Shown here in pieces: positions 9,861 to 18,462 of a stretch of 64,000 nucleotides of DNA. The position numbers were made by a program, and so were the translations under genes. How positions within the stretch are numbered: position 1 is the first letter of the stretch; each line of letters begins with the position of its first letter. The notes under the pieces are model-generated. The model was not told the origin of the DNA. It searched no databases and saw only the letters and a list, made by a program, of their open reading frames with translations. Origin of the DNA: Luteimonas sp. 9C (GTDB taxonomy: Bacteria; Pseudomonadota; Gammaproteobacteria; Xanthomonadales; Xanthomonadaceae). The stretch covers positions 1,688,095-1,752,094 of the forward strand of contig NZ_LR733312.1 in NCBI RefSeq assembly GCF_902506295.1, read 5' to 3'.

Positions 9861-10598
9861 TCAGGCCGGGCCGGACGTGCCGGACGCCGCGGCGCGGCGT
9901 GCAGCCCGCAGGGCGACCTGTTCGACGAGGGTCAGCGCGACGTTGTCGCGCAGATACGCAGGCTCGACGCGTTCGGGCGCGATCGCTTCGCCGCGCGCGA
10001 AGGCCGCCGCCGCCAGCCGCGCGAGATCGGCCGCACGTGGCAGCGCGGTCGCATCGACCTGCGCGAACCGCGCGCCCAGACGCGACGACAGGGCGTCGTC
10101 GACGGCCGAAAATCCGGTGCCAACACCCGACCACCCGCCTGCGTCACCGGGCAGGTCCACCGCACCCGGGGCGGACACACGGGCCGGCCCGAGCGCGCGC
10201 AGCCGCGCGCCATCCTGCGCGAACGCCTGGCTGTAGACCTCGCCCATGCGCGCGTCGATCGCAGCCAGCACCGACGCGTCCGGCGCCGTCTGCGCGCGCA
10301 TCGCCAGCACTTCGAGAGTGGAGCACGCGATGACCGGGCGATCGAGCGCGAGGGCGACGCCCTGCGCCAGCGCGATCGCCAGACGCACGCCGGTGAACGC
10401 GCCGGGACCGCGACCGACCGCGACCGCATCGAGCTGGTTGCGGGCGATGCCGGCCTCGTCCAACAGCGCCTCGGCCCAGGGCAGCGCGAGCTCGGCATGC
10501 CGGCGTGGCGCGATCTCGAAGCGCTCCAGCACGCGACCGTCGTCCCAGACGGCGACCGAGCAGGCTTCGGTGGCGGTTTCGAATGCGAGCAGTTTCAT
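9861..10598 (-). CDS. tsaB: tRNA threonylcarbamoyladenosine biosynthesis protein TsaB
   Basis: This 245-residue ASKHA-fold protein partners TsaD and TsaE to make t6A at position 37 of ANN-decoding tRNAs. The N terminus MKLLAFETATEACSVAVWDD and the motif VGRGPGAFTGVRLAIALAQG are diagnostic. The ATG at 10598 overlaps the stop of the upstream helicase gene by 4 nt (ATGA), fixing the start. A helicase-tsaB neighbourhood is common in gammaproteobacteria. Confidence 0.96.
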   Translation of the reverse strand: MKLLAFETATEACSVAVWDDGRVLERFEIAPRRHAELALPWAEALLDEAGIARNQLDAVAVGRGPGAFTGVRLAIALAQGVALALDRPVIACSTLEVLAMRAQTAPDASVLAAIDARMGEVYSQAFAQDGARLRALGPARVSAPGAVDLPGDAGGWSGVGTGFSAVDDALSSRLGARFAQVDATALPRAADLARLAAAAFARGEAIAPERVEPAYLRDNVALTLVEQVALRAARRAAASGTSGPA

Positions 10599-12682
10599 GA
10601 CGGTCGGGCGTCTGGCGTCGGAAGTGGGGAGTCGGGCGTCGGATCGAACGCCATTGTCGCAGGCACGGGCGTCGCGTCGCGCGCGAAGAATGCGGCGACC
10701 GTCGAGATTTCGCGCGTGCGTGGCAGCGGTGGCAGCGAATCGAGGAACACGCTGCCGTAGCTGCGGCCGAGCAGGCGCGGATCGCACAGCACCAGCACAC
10801 CGCGATCGAACTCGGTGCGGATCAACCGGCCGACGCCCTGCTTGAGCGCGATCACCGCCTGCGGCAGCTGCTCGTCGCGGAAGGGATTGCCCCCGCCGCG
10901 CCGGATCGCGTCGAGCCGGGCCTCGAACACCGGATCGTCGGGCGCGGCGAACGGCAGCTTGTCGATGACCACGACGCTCAGCGCGCCGCCGGCCACGTCG
11001 ACGCCTTCGCGAAAACTCGCCGCACCCAGCAGCACGCCGTTGCCCGATTCGCGGAAGCGCTGCAGCAGCACGTGGCGCGGCGCCTCGCCCTGCACGAACA
11101 GCGGCCAAGGACAGTCGCGGCTGCCGTCGCGCAGCAGCGCCGCGGTCTCACGCAGGGCGCGATGCGACGCGAACAGCAGAAACGCACGACCTGCCGAGGC
11201 TTCGAGCACAGGCAGCACCGCATCGACCACGGCGCGCGTGTAGTCCTGCGCCGACGGCTGCGGCAGCTTCGGCGGCAGATAGCACAGCGCCTGGTGCGGC
11301 CAGTCGAAGGGGCTGGGTGTCAGCAGGGTCTGCGGCGCTTCGATGCCGAGGCGCTCGGCGATGTGGTCGAAGTGGCCGTCGACCGCCAGCGTCGCCGACG
11401 TGAAGATCCACGCCGCGCCCGAGGCTTCGCGATGCGCGCGCAGCGGCGCCGAGACATCGAGCGGCGTGCGCTGCAGGCGGAAGCCGCGTGGCGTGAGTTC
11501 GTACCACAGCACACCTGCGTCGTCGGGCGTCGGCTCGGCCATGTCGACCGGGGACTCTTCGTCGTCGAACAGCGACTCCGCCGCCACGCTACCGTCGTTC
11601 CACCGCCGCAGCCTGGTGACGAACGCCTGCGCGCGGGCATGACAACTGTCGAAGCCCGGGGACGCTTCGCGCAGCGGACCGAGCGCGTCGCGCAGATGCA
11701 GCAGCGCATCGTCGAGTGCATGCAGTGCGTCCTCCACCGCAGGCTCGTACAGCGCGCGGTACCGGGTGCCACGCGGCGGCAGCCCCTCCATCGCGGTGCG
11801 CAGCGTGCGCGTCGCCTCTTCCAGCGCATGCGCCGGCGACTGCAGCACCGGCAACGCGCCGGGCACGTCCTTGCATTCGGCGATCGCATCGCGCGCCAGC
11901 TCGACCAGCGGCCGCGCGCTCATGCCCTCGCCGAAGAACTGCGCGGCGAGTTCCGGCAGCTGGTGGGCCTCGTCGACGATGAACACCTGCGCGCCCGGCA
12001 GGATTTCGCCGAAGCCTTCCTGCTTCAGTGCCAGATCGGCCAGCAGCAGATGGTGGTTGACCACGACCACATCGGCTGCCTGCGCGCGCTGGCGCGCCTG
12101 CACGAGAAAGCACTCGCTCCAGAACGGACAGTCGTTGCCGAGACAGTTGTCGACGGTCGAGGTCACCAGCGGCAGCAGCGGCGTGTCTTCGGGCAGGCCG
12201 TCGAGTTCGGCCATGTCGCCCATGCGCGTGCGCCCGGCCCAGGCGGCGATGCGCTGGAACTGGTGGATCTGTTCGCGCGAAGCCAGCCGCGGTTCGCCGC
12301 GCGCCTGCTCGAGGCGATACAGACACAGGTAATTCGCGCGGCCCTTGAGCAGCGCGCTGCGCAGTCCACTGCCGAGCGCATCGCGTACGCGCGGCAGATC
12401 GCGGTGGAACAGCTGGTCCTGCAGTGCGCGTGTGCCGGTCGAGACGATCGTCTTCAGCCCCGACAGCAGCGCCGGCACCAGATACGCGAAGGTCTTGCCG
12501 GTGCCGGTGCCGGCCTCGGCCAGCAGCGTGGCCCGCTGGTCGATCGCATCGGCGACTGCCATCGCCAGCGACTGCTGGGCGACGCGCGGCCGGAACGCGG
12601 GAATCCGTTCCGCCAGCAGGCCGCCTTCGACAAGCGCCTCGCGGCTGCGGTCCGCGAGGCGGGCGTCACGCGCGTCGAGCAC
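10595..12682 (-). CDS. DinG/YoaA-type ATP-dependent DNA helicase (XPD family)
   Basis: This superfamily 2 helicase unwinds DNA 5' to 3', probably in repair or R-loop removal. Visible elements are Walker A (LLAEAGTGTGKTFAYL), the DEAH box (VFIVDEAHQLPEL), and four cysteines suited to an iron-sulfur cluster (one in NYLCLY, three in NCLGNDCPFWSEC). A C-terminal helicase motif also appears (GVGRLIRTEFDRG). The frame extends upstream to 12823, but that part would overlap the preceding lipoprotein gene by 120 bp. I therefore place the start at the GTG at 12682; a non-ATG start overlapping the upstream stop near 12706 is possible. Stop overlaps tsaB by 4 nt. Its length of about 695 fits YoaA or DinG; I cannot say which. 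Confidence 0.9.
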   Translation of the reverse strand: MLDARDARLADRSREALVEGGLLAERIPAFRPRVAQQSLAMAVADAIDQRATLLAEAGTGTGKTFAYLVPALLSGLKTIVSTGTRALQDQLFHRDLPRVRDALGSGLRSALLKGRANYLCLYRLEQARGEPRLASREQIHQFQRIAAWAGRTRMGDMAELDGLPEDTPLLPLVTSTVDNCLGNDCPFWSECFLVQARQRAQAADVVVVNHHLLLADLALKQEGFGEILPGAQVFIVDEAHQLPELAAQFFGEGMSARPLVELARDAIAECKDVPGALPVLQSPAHALEEATRTLRTAMEGLPPRGTRYRALYEPAVEDALHALDDALLHLRDALGPLREASPGFDSCHARAQAFVTRLRRWNDGSVAAESLFDDEESPVDMAEPTPDDAGVLWYELTPRGFRLQRTPLDVSAPLRAHREASGAAWIFTSATLAVDGHFDHIAERLGIEAPQTLLTPSPFDWPHQALCYLPPKLPQPSAQDYTRAVVDAVLPVLEASAGRAFLLFASHRALRETAALLRDGSRDCPWPLFVQGEAPRHVLLQRFRESGNGVLLGAASFREGVDVAGGALSVVVIDKLPFAAPDDPVFEARLDAIRRGGGNPFRDEQLPQAVIALKQGVGRLIRTEFDRGVLVLCDPRLLGRSYGSVFLDSLPPLPRTREISTVAAFFARDATPVPATMAFDPTPDSPLPTPDARPS

Positions 12683-12702
12683 GGGCCCGGCCGATGGCGC
12701 GA

Positions 12703-13236
12703 TCAGTAGCGATTGGGCCCGGCGACACGGCAGCCGTCGGCCTGGCCGCGCGCCTGGGTCGCGCCTTCGGCATCGCCGGTCGACAGGCGCACCTGTTCGA
12801 GTGTGACCCAGTGGCGCCGGCATAACGGCCCCACCTGCGCGCCGAGCGCGTAGGCGCGTTCGGCCAGTTGCGTGGCCCGGGGCAGATCGTTCTGCAGGAT
12901 CGCGAGTTCGGCGCGCTCCTGCAGCAGGGCGGGATCGCTGTCGACGATCGTCATCGCTTCGTCGAGTGCGGCGACGGCGCCCGCCAGATCGCCCTGCGCT
13001 TCCAGCGTGACCGCGCGTGCACGCAGGTCTTCGACCATCGGATCACGCAGCGGCTGCACGGCGAGTTCGCCGTCGCCATCGCCCGCGGATGCACGGATCG
13101 CCTGGACCATGGTCGCCGGCGGAATGGTCGAGACCGGCGCGGTGTCGGCGGTGGTCGGCGACGGGCTGGCGCAGGCGACGAGCACGAGCGCGGCGGACAG
13201 TGCGGACAGGCGGAACGCGAGACGGAACGGATGCAT
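12703..13236 (-). CDS. TPR-containing lipoprotein of unknown function
   Basis: This 177-residue protein has a lipoprotein signal peptide with lipobox LVAC (Cys22), so it is predicted to be anchored in a membrane facing the periplasm. A TPR-like region follows at about residues 70-145 (LEAQGDLAGAVAALDEAMTI, then LAILQNDLPRATQLAERAYA). The ATG at 13236 overlaps the PBP1B stop by one base (TGATG), so the two are translationally coupled. By analogy with lipoprotein activators of class A penicillin-binding proteins such as LpoB, a PBP1B-associated role is plausible. That is inference from the overlap only; I see no LpoB sequence signature. Confidence 0.85.
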   Translation of the reverse strand: MHPFRLAFRLSALSAALVLVACASPSPTTADTAPVSTIPPATMVQAIRASAGDGDGELAVQPLRDPMVEDLRARAVTLEAQGDLAGAVAALDEAMTIVDSDPALLQERAELAILQNDLPRATQLAERAYALGAQVGPLCRRHWVTLEQVRLSTGDAEGATQARGQADGCRVAGPNRY

Positions 13237-15716
13237 CAGGGTGACTCCTCGACAGGCGGTACAGGCGCAGGGGCCGGCACGGGGGCCGGCGGCGCGGTAT
13301 CGGCCGGCGACGCGGCCTCCTCATCACGGCCGAAGCCGAAGAACTCGCGCCAGCCGCGGCGCTCCTGCTGCACCGGCGCGCCCGTCGCATCGACGAGATT
13401 GCCGTTCGCGTCGACGAAGGTCTGGTTGGGATCGTAGGTCGGGCACGGCTGATACGGCGGCGCGTAACCGGCGACGAAGGCGAAGCGGCGCGCGTCGGGG
13501 CAGTCGGCGTCGGTGCTGTTGGACTGCGCGACCCACTGCCATTCGAGCCCCGCATCGCCGACTTCGAGTGGCGCACTCGGCAGGCGCGAGAAGATGCCCG
13601 ACCACACACGCATCGCGCCGGTCGCGCCGTAGAGGCCGGTCTGCTCGTTCTGGTCGTTGCCGACCCACACCACGGCCAGGTGATCGCCCGTCCAGCCGGC
13701 GAACCAGCTGTCGCGCCCGTCGTTGCTGGTGCCGGTCTTGCCGGCGGCATTGAGCCGGCCCAGGCCGTCGCTGACCAGCTGCCGGCCGGTGCCCGAGGTC
13801 ACCGCATGCTGCAGCGCCAGCGTCACCAGACGCGCGGCGATCGCGTCGCCTTCCTGCGCCGGGCGCGGCGCATTGTCGTAGCGGTTCACCACCCGGCCCT
13901 GCTCGTCGATGACCCCGCGCACGGCGCGCAACGGCTGGATTTCGCCACCGGAGGCGAGGAACTGGTAGAGCTGGGCCATCGCGTACGGGCTCTGGTCCAT
14001 CGAGCCGAGCGTCAGCGAGGGATTCGGTGTGGCGCGCACGCCGGCGAGCACGTGCACCAGGTCGGCCAGCGCGCGCGCACCGACGGCTTCGCCGACGCGC
14101 ACGGTGGCCTGGTTGTAGGAGCGTGCCAGCGCATCGATCATCCGCACCGTGCCGTGGCTGCGGCCATCCGAATTGCCGGGCGACCAGCGCCGACCGTTCT
14201 CCAGCGTGATCGTCACCGGGGAATCGTCGACCCAGCTCGCGAGCGAGTACTGCGACGGATTGCCGAACGCGAGCAGATACACGAATGGCTTGAGCAGCGA
14301 GCCGACCGGACGGTGGGCCTCGACCACGCGGTTGAAGCCGTGTTCGACCGGATCGCGGCTGCCGACCGCCGCCACTACTTCGCCCGAATGCACATCGGTG
14401 ACGACCAGGCCCGTCTGCAGCGGCGGGCGCTTGCCAGTGGTCAGGTCCTTGATCGTCCGCACCGTCGAACCTTCGGCGTAGGCCTGCGCGGAAGGGGCCA
14501 TCGCGGTCATCACCGACAGGCCTGCGCCCTGCAGTTCGCCGGTCGGATAGTCGCGCGCCAGCTGGCGGCGCACGAGGTCGACATAGGCCGGGAAGCGGTT
14601 CGCGGCGATGCTGCCGGGCGTCTCGGTGACGCCCAGCGGACGCTTGACCGCACGGTCGTGCGCGGCCTGGTCGATCAACCCGGATTCGAGCATCTTGCCG
14701 AGCACGAAATCGCGACGCTCCCGCGCGCGCTCCGGATTGCGGCGCGGGTCGTAATGCGAGGGACCGCGGATGATGCCGACCAGCAGCGCGACCTGCTCGG
14801 TTTCCAGATCGTCGAGACGACGGCCGAACCAGAATTCCGCACCCGCGGCGACGCCGTGGATCGCCTGCGCGCCGCGCTGGCCCAGATACACCTGGTTGAG
14901 ATACGCCTCGAGGATCGGGCCCTTGCCGTAGCGGGCCTCGATCAGCATCGCGTAGAGGATTTCGTTGAACTTGCGCGTGTAGGTCTGCTCGCGGCCGATG
15001 CCGAGCAGGCCGCTGCGCGCGAGCTGCTGGGTCAGCGTGCTGGCGCCCTGGCGCGCTTCGCCGGCGCGCATGTTGATCATCGCCGCACGGACGATGCCGC
15101 TCAGGTCGATGCCGTGGTGATGGGCGAAATCCTTGTCTTCGACCGCCTGCAGCGTGTCGGTCAGCAGTTGCGGCACCTCGTCGATGCGCACCAGCCGGCG
15201 CTCTTCCTGGCGCTGGCCGTAGAGCGTGGCGATGCGCGCCGGGTCCATGCGCGCGACCTTGAGCGCGCGCTCGCCGGCGCCATCGCGCAACCGCGACACG
15301 CGGCCACCCGACAACGTCACCTGCACGCGACCGGGCGCGACCGCGCCGTCGACATCACGGTAGCCGCGACTGGAGATCGTCCAGCGCCCGCCCTCGCTCG
15401 CGTAGGTGCCCGGCTTGACGCCGTCGCCTTCGCGATAGCCCGCGGCATCGAGTTCGGTCTTGAGCGTCGCGGCATTCATCGCCACGCCCGGCGTGAGCTG
15501 CAGCGGCCGCGCGTAGACGCGGGTCGGCACCTGCCAGGTCAGTGCACCGAACTTCTCGCTGACCTGACTGTTCAAGTACAGCGTGTAGGGAATCAGAAAA
15601 CCGAGGCCGAGGCCGACCACGGCGAGCACCGCAGTCACCGCGCGCCGGCGCCACACCGGTGGCGCGTCGTCGTTCAGATCGTCGGTGTCGTCGTCTTCGT
15701 AATCGATCCGGGCCAT
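13236..15716 (-). CDS. mrcB: Penicillin-binding protein 1B (bifunctional transglycosylase/transpeptidase)
   Basis: This 826-residue class A penicillin-binding protein polymerises and cross-links peptidoglycan. It has an acidic cytoplasmic tail, a membrane helix at about residues 27-48, and a UB2H-like region near 60-130. The glycosyltransferase family 51 domain contains AVEDKDFAHHHGID and QGASTLTQQLARSG. The transpeptidase domain has active-site Ser in VGSLLKP, SxN as SYNQ, and KTG as AGKTGTSN. The C-terminal tail is Pro/Ala-rich. It is coupled to a downstream lipoprotein gene. The ATG at 15716 gives the expected short acidic tail. Confidence 0.95.
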   Translation of the reverse strand: MARIDYEDDDTDDLNDDAPPVWRRRAVTAVLAVVGLGLGFLIPYTLYLNSQVSEKFGALTWQVPTRVYARPLQLTPGVAMNAATLKTELDAAGYREGDGVKPGTYASEGGRWTISSRGYRDVDGAVAPGRVQVTLSGGRVSRLRDGAGERALKVARMDPARIATLYGQRQEERRLVRIDEVPQLLTDTLQAVEDKDFAHHHGIDLSGIVRAAMINMRAGEARQGASTLTQQLARSGLLGIGREQTYTRKFNEILYAMLIEARYGKGPILEAYLNQVYLGQRGAQAIHGVAAGAEFWFGRRLDDLETEQVALLVGIIRGPSHYDPRRNPERARERRDFVLGKMLESGLIDQAAHDRAVKRPLGVTETPGSIAANRFPAYVDLVRRQLARDYPTGELQGAGLSVMTAMAPSAQAYAEGSTVRTIKDLTTGKRPPLQTGLVVTDVHSGEVVAAVGSRDPVEHGFNRVVEAHRPVGSLLKPFVYLLAFGNPSQYSLASWVDDSPVTITLENGRRWSPGNSDGRSHGTVRMIDALARSYNQATVRVGEAVGARALADLVHVLAGVRATPNPSLTLGSMDQSPYAMAQLYQFLASGGEIQPLRAVRGVIDEQGRVVNRYDNAPRPAQEGDAIAARLVTLALQHAVTSGTGRQLVSDGLGRLNAAGKTGTSNDGRDSWFAGWTGDHLAVVWVGNDQNEQTGLYGATGAMRVWSGIFSRLPSAPLEVGDAGLEWQWVAQSNSTDADCPDARRFAFVAGYAPPYQPCPTYDPNQTFVDANGNLVDATGAPVQQERRGWREFFGFGRDEEAASPADTAPPAPVPAPAPVPPVEESP

Positions 15717-15838
15717 GGCACCAGTCAGCCGTCGCCCGACGCGGAATGCGACAATGGGCAGCGGCGCGAGTCTAGCGCAGCGTCACGGCGTGCTCCGAGG
15801 GCGAGGTCGCCATCCATTCAGACTGACGGATCAACGCT

Positions 15839-17137
15839 GTGCCCGTGCTTCTGCGCTACCACTTCCAGAGACTCTCGGCGCGATGCCACCGTCTGCGACT
15901 GGCGCTGCATGCGCGTGGATGGCGTGGACTCTGGGAGCGTGTCGCGAACCGGTCGCGAGGCGCCGAGCCGCCGCAACCGACCGCCGCAGCGGTGGCGCAC
16001 GACGCCAGCACCGAAGCCGGCACGGGCGCCGCGCCGGTCCGTATCCTGGTGATCGATGTCTCGACGCCGCGTCCCGACCGCGACTCGGGATCGATGCGCG
16101 CGCGTCGTCTGATGGCGCTGATGGTCGAATTGGGGTACGGCGTCGATTTCCTGCCCGAGGACGGCGTTCCCGGCGGGCATTACGCGGACGCGCTCGCAGC
16201 CGACGGCATCCATGTCGTGCACGTACCCGGTGCTCTGCAGCAAGCCCGCTGGCTGGTCGAACACGCTCCGCGTTACGCCGCGGTCATCGTCAGTCGGTAC
16301 CACCTGGCAGAAGCCGTGTTCCCACTGCTGCGGCGAATTGCACCCCGCAGCCGGCTGATCCTCGACACCGTGGACCTGCACCACTTGCGGGAGCACCGCG
16401 AAGCCGAACGCAACGCGGATCGTCATCTGCTGCGCCTGTCTGCCGAAACGCGCAAGCGCGAACTGGCGATGGTCGATGCCGCGGATACCTGCTGGGTCGT
16501 CAGTCCGCATGAGCAGGCACTGCTGGCACGTGAGCGCCCGCGTGCGCTGGTGCGCGTGGTCTCCAATCTGCACGAACCGATGACGGGCGCGCCCGGGCCG
16601 GAGCGGCGCGCGGGCATCCTGTTCGTGGGCGGCGCAGCACATCCACCCAATCTCGATGCGGTGTCCTGGCTGCTTACGGACCTCTTCCCGGCGATGCGGA
16701 AGATCCTGCCCGCCCTCGAATTGCACCTCGCAGGCGAAGGTCTCGACCGTGTGGTACGAGAGCCAGATCCGGGCGTCGTGGTCCACGGACATGTCCCCGA
16801 TCTCACGCCATTGCTGCAACGCGTCCGACTGGGCGTGGCGCCGCTGCGCTTCGGCGCCGGCGTCAAAGGCAAGGTGAATCTCGGCATGTCGCATGGGCTG
16901 CCGATGGTGGTCACCGAATGCGCCGCCGAAGGACTCCATCTCGTCGACGGCGAACACGCGCTGATTGCCGACTCATCGCAAGCGTTCGTCAGCGCGGTGG
17001 CAGCGCTCTGCTCCGACGACGCGATGTGGGTGCGGCTTTCGCAGGCCGGCCAGGACCTCACCCGACGACACTTCACCGCGGACGCGGCGCGCGACGCCGT
17101 GGCAGCATCGCTTCCCTCTCCGGATCCCGCCATCTGA
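15839..17137 (+). CDS. Glycosyltransferase family 4-like protein
   Basis: This 432-residue protein has two Rossmann-like halves. The N-terminal half starts near residue 67 (VRILVIDVSTPRPDRDSGS) after a basic leader. The C-terminal half contains ILFVGGAAHPPNLDAVSWL, a central LHLAGEG and GVVVHGHVPDL, and the nucleotide-sugar region FGAGVKGKVNLGMSHGLPMV with the acidic TECAAEG. This matches GT-B glycosyltransferases that modify polysaccharides or glycans; the donor and acceptor are not deducible. The start is GTG (15839) with only a weak ribosome-binding site, and a second GTG lies two codons on. Its stop overlaps the next glycosyltransferase start by one base (TGATG). Confidence 0.88.
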   Translation: MPVLLRYHFQRLSARCHRLRLALHARGWRGLWERVANRSRGAEPPQPTAAAVAHDASTEAGTGAAPVRILVIDVSTPRPDRDSGSMRARRLMALMVELGYGVDFLPEDGVPGGHYADALAADGIHVVHVPGALQQARWLVEHAPRYAAVIVSRYHLAEAVFPLLRRIAPRSRLILDTVDLHHLREHREAERNADRHLLRLSAETRKRELAMVDAADTCWVVSPHEQALLARERPRALVRVVSNLHEPMTGAPGPERRAGILFVGGAAHPPNLDAVSWLLTDLFPAMRKILPALELHLAGEGLDRVVREPDPGVVVHGHVPDLTPLLQRVRLGVAPLRFGAGVKGKVNLGMSHGLPMVVTECAAEGLHLVDGEHALIADSSQAFVSAVAALCSDDAMWVRLSQAGQDLTRRHFTADAARDAVAASLPSPDPAI

Positions 17138-18462
17138 TGCGCCTGCTGCTGATCGCCTACGAATTCCCGCCGAGCCCTTCACCGCAATCGCTGCGCTGGA
17201 CCTATCTCGCGAGGGAACTGGACCTGCTGGGGCACGAAGTCCACGTGCTGACCGCCGATCTTGGCGGCGAGACTCCTGGTTTGCCCGAATTGCCGGCACG
17301 CATCCGGATACATCGGACGTATCCCGGGCCCGTGCGCGGAATGCTTGCCCATCTGCGCAAGCGACGGCAGCGGAAGATTGACGCAGGACGTCTGCCCCCC
17401 CAGGACGATGCACCGCCCGACGGCTCGCTCGCGACCGTCATCCGCCCGCCGCGGAACTGGAAACAGAACGTGTCGGAAGGCATCCAGGCGGTCGCGCAAC
17501 GCGTCCACTTCCCGGATATCCGCGGAGAGTGGCGCCCTTGGGGTCGGCGTGCACTGCGCCGGTTGCTAGAGACGGTGTCTCCCGACGTGGTAATCAGCTC
17601 CCATGAGCCGGCGACGACGATCGAACTCGCGCTGCTGGCGAAACGCCGTGGATTCCGTTGGATTGCCGATCTCGGGGATCCCGTGCTCGCGTCCTACACG
17701 CCCGCCAGGTGGAGACACCGGTCGGAAAAACTCGAACGGGCCATGTGTGCGGAAGCGGACCTGTTGACGGTGACGACCGACGCCACTGTCACCTTGATGC
17801 AGAAGCGCCACGGCCGTGAGGGCGCTTGTCTCGTGCTGCCACAGGGGCACGATTCACGGCGCGTGCCGGTGGCCAGCGTCGGCGTGCCCTTCGACCCTGA
17901 TCGGCTGGAATTGCTCTACACCGGCAGCTTCTACCAGTTCCGTCGTCCCGATGCGCTGCTGGAGGGCCTGCTCGCAGTGCCGCAAGCGAGACTCACGATC
18001 GCTGCGATCACGGTTCCCGAGTCCATTCTGGAAGCGGCGCGGCGTGCGCCTGCGCAGATACGGCTTCTCGGATTCCGGCCGCATGGCGCGATCCTGGACC
18101 TGCAGCGCAGTGCCGACCTGCTCGTCAACATCGCGAACGACGACAGGACCCAGATTCCCGGCAAGGTGAACGAATATCTCGGGGCAGGCCGCCCGCTTCT
18201 GAATCTGGGGCCGGGAGACGATCCGGTGTCCCGCGTCATCACGGATCTTCGGCGCGGCTGGAACTGTCCCAACCTAGCGGGGCCAATCGCGGACTGCCTG
18301 CGGCACAGACTGGCTGAGAAATCCGTCCAGACACTGGATTCGACACTCGATCTGTCCCCGGCTGCGGTATCGGACGTCAGCTGGCCCGCAATCGCCGCGC
18401 GCCTGGACGCCGCACTGGCTCGAATGCCGACCCGCACCCGGCCGGATGTCAATTCGGGTTGA
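17137..18462 (+). CDS. Second glycosyltransferase, GT-B fold
   Basis: This 441-residue protein begins MRLLLIAYEFPPSPSPQSLR, a typical GT-B N-terminal strand and loop, and continues HEVHVLTAD. The C-terminal half shows LLYTGSFYQFRRPDALLEGL, IRLLGFRPHGAILDLQRSAD, and the nucleotide-sugar loop QIPGKVNEYLGAGRPLL. It is probably a hexosyltransferase of group 4. The ATG at 17137 shares a base with the preceding stop. The 3' end overlaps the convergent TPR gene by 14 bp. No other exopolysaccharide or LPS genes are nearby, so substrate and pathway are unknown. Confidence 0.87.
   Translation: MRLLLIAYEFPPSPSPQSLRWTYLARELDLLGHEVHVLTADLGGETPGLPELPARIRIHRTYPGPVRGMLAHLRKRRQRKIDAGRLPPQDDAPPDGSLATVIRPPRNWKQNVSEGIQAVAQRVHFPDIRGEWRPWGRRALRRLLETVSPDVVISSHEPATTIELALLAKRRGFRWIADLGDPVLASYTPARWRHRSEKLERAMCAEADLLTVTTDATVTLMQKRHGREGACLVLPQGHDSRRVPVASVGVPFDPDRLELLYTGSFYQFRRPDALLEGLLAVPQARLTIAAITVPESILEAARRAPAQIRLLGFRPHGAILDLQRSADLLVNIANDDRTQIPGKVNEYLGAGRPLLNLGPGDDPVSRVITDLRRGWNCPNLAGPIADCLRHRLAEKSVQTLDSTLDLSPAAVSDVSWPAIAARLDAALARMPTRTRPDVNSG

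Noticed and set aside
11072-12709. Plus-strand 545-codon open frame
   Set aside because: It is antisense to the DinG-type helicase, whose Walker, DEAH and iron-sulfur motifs are intact on the minus strand.
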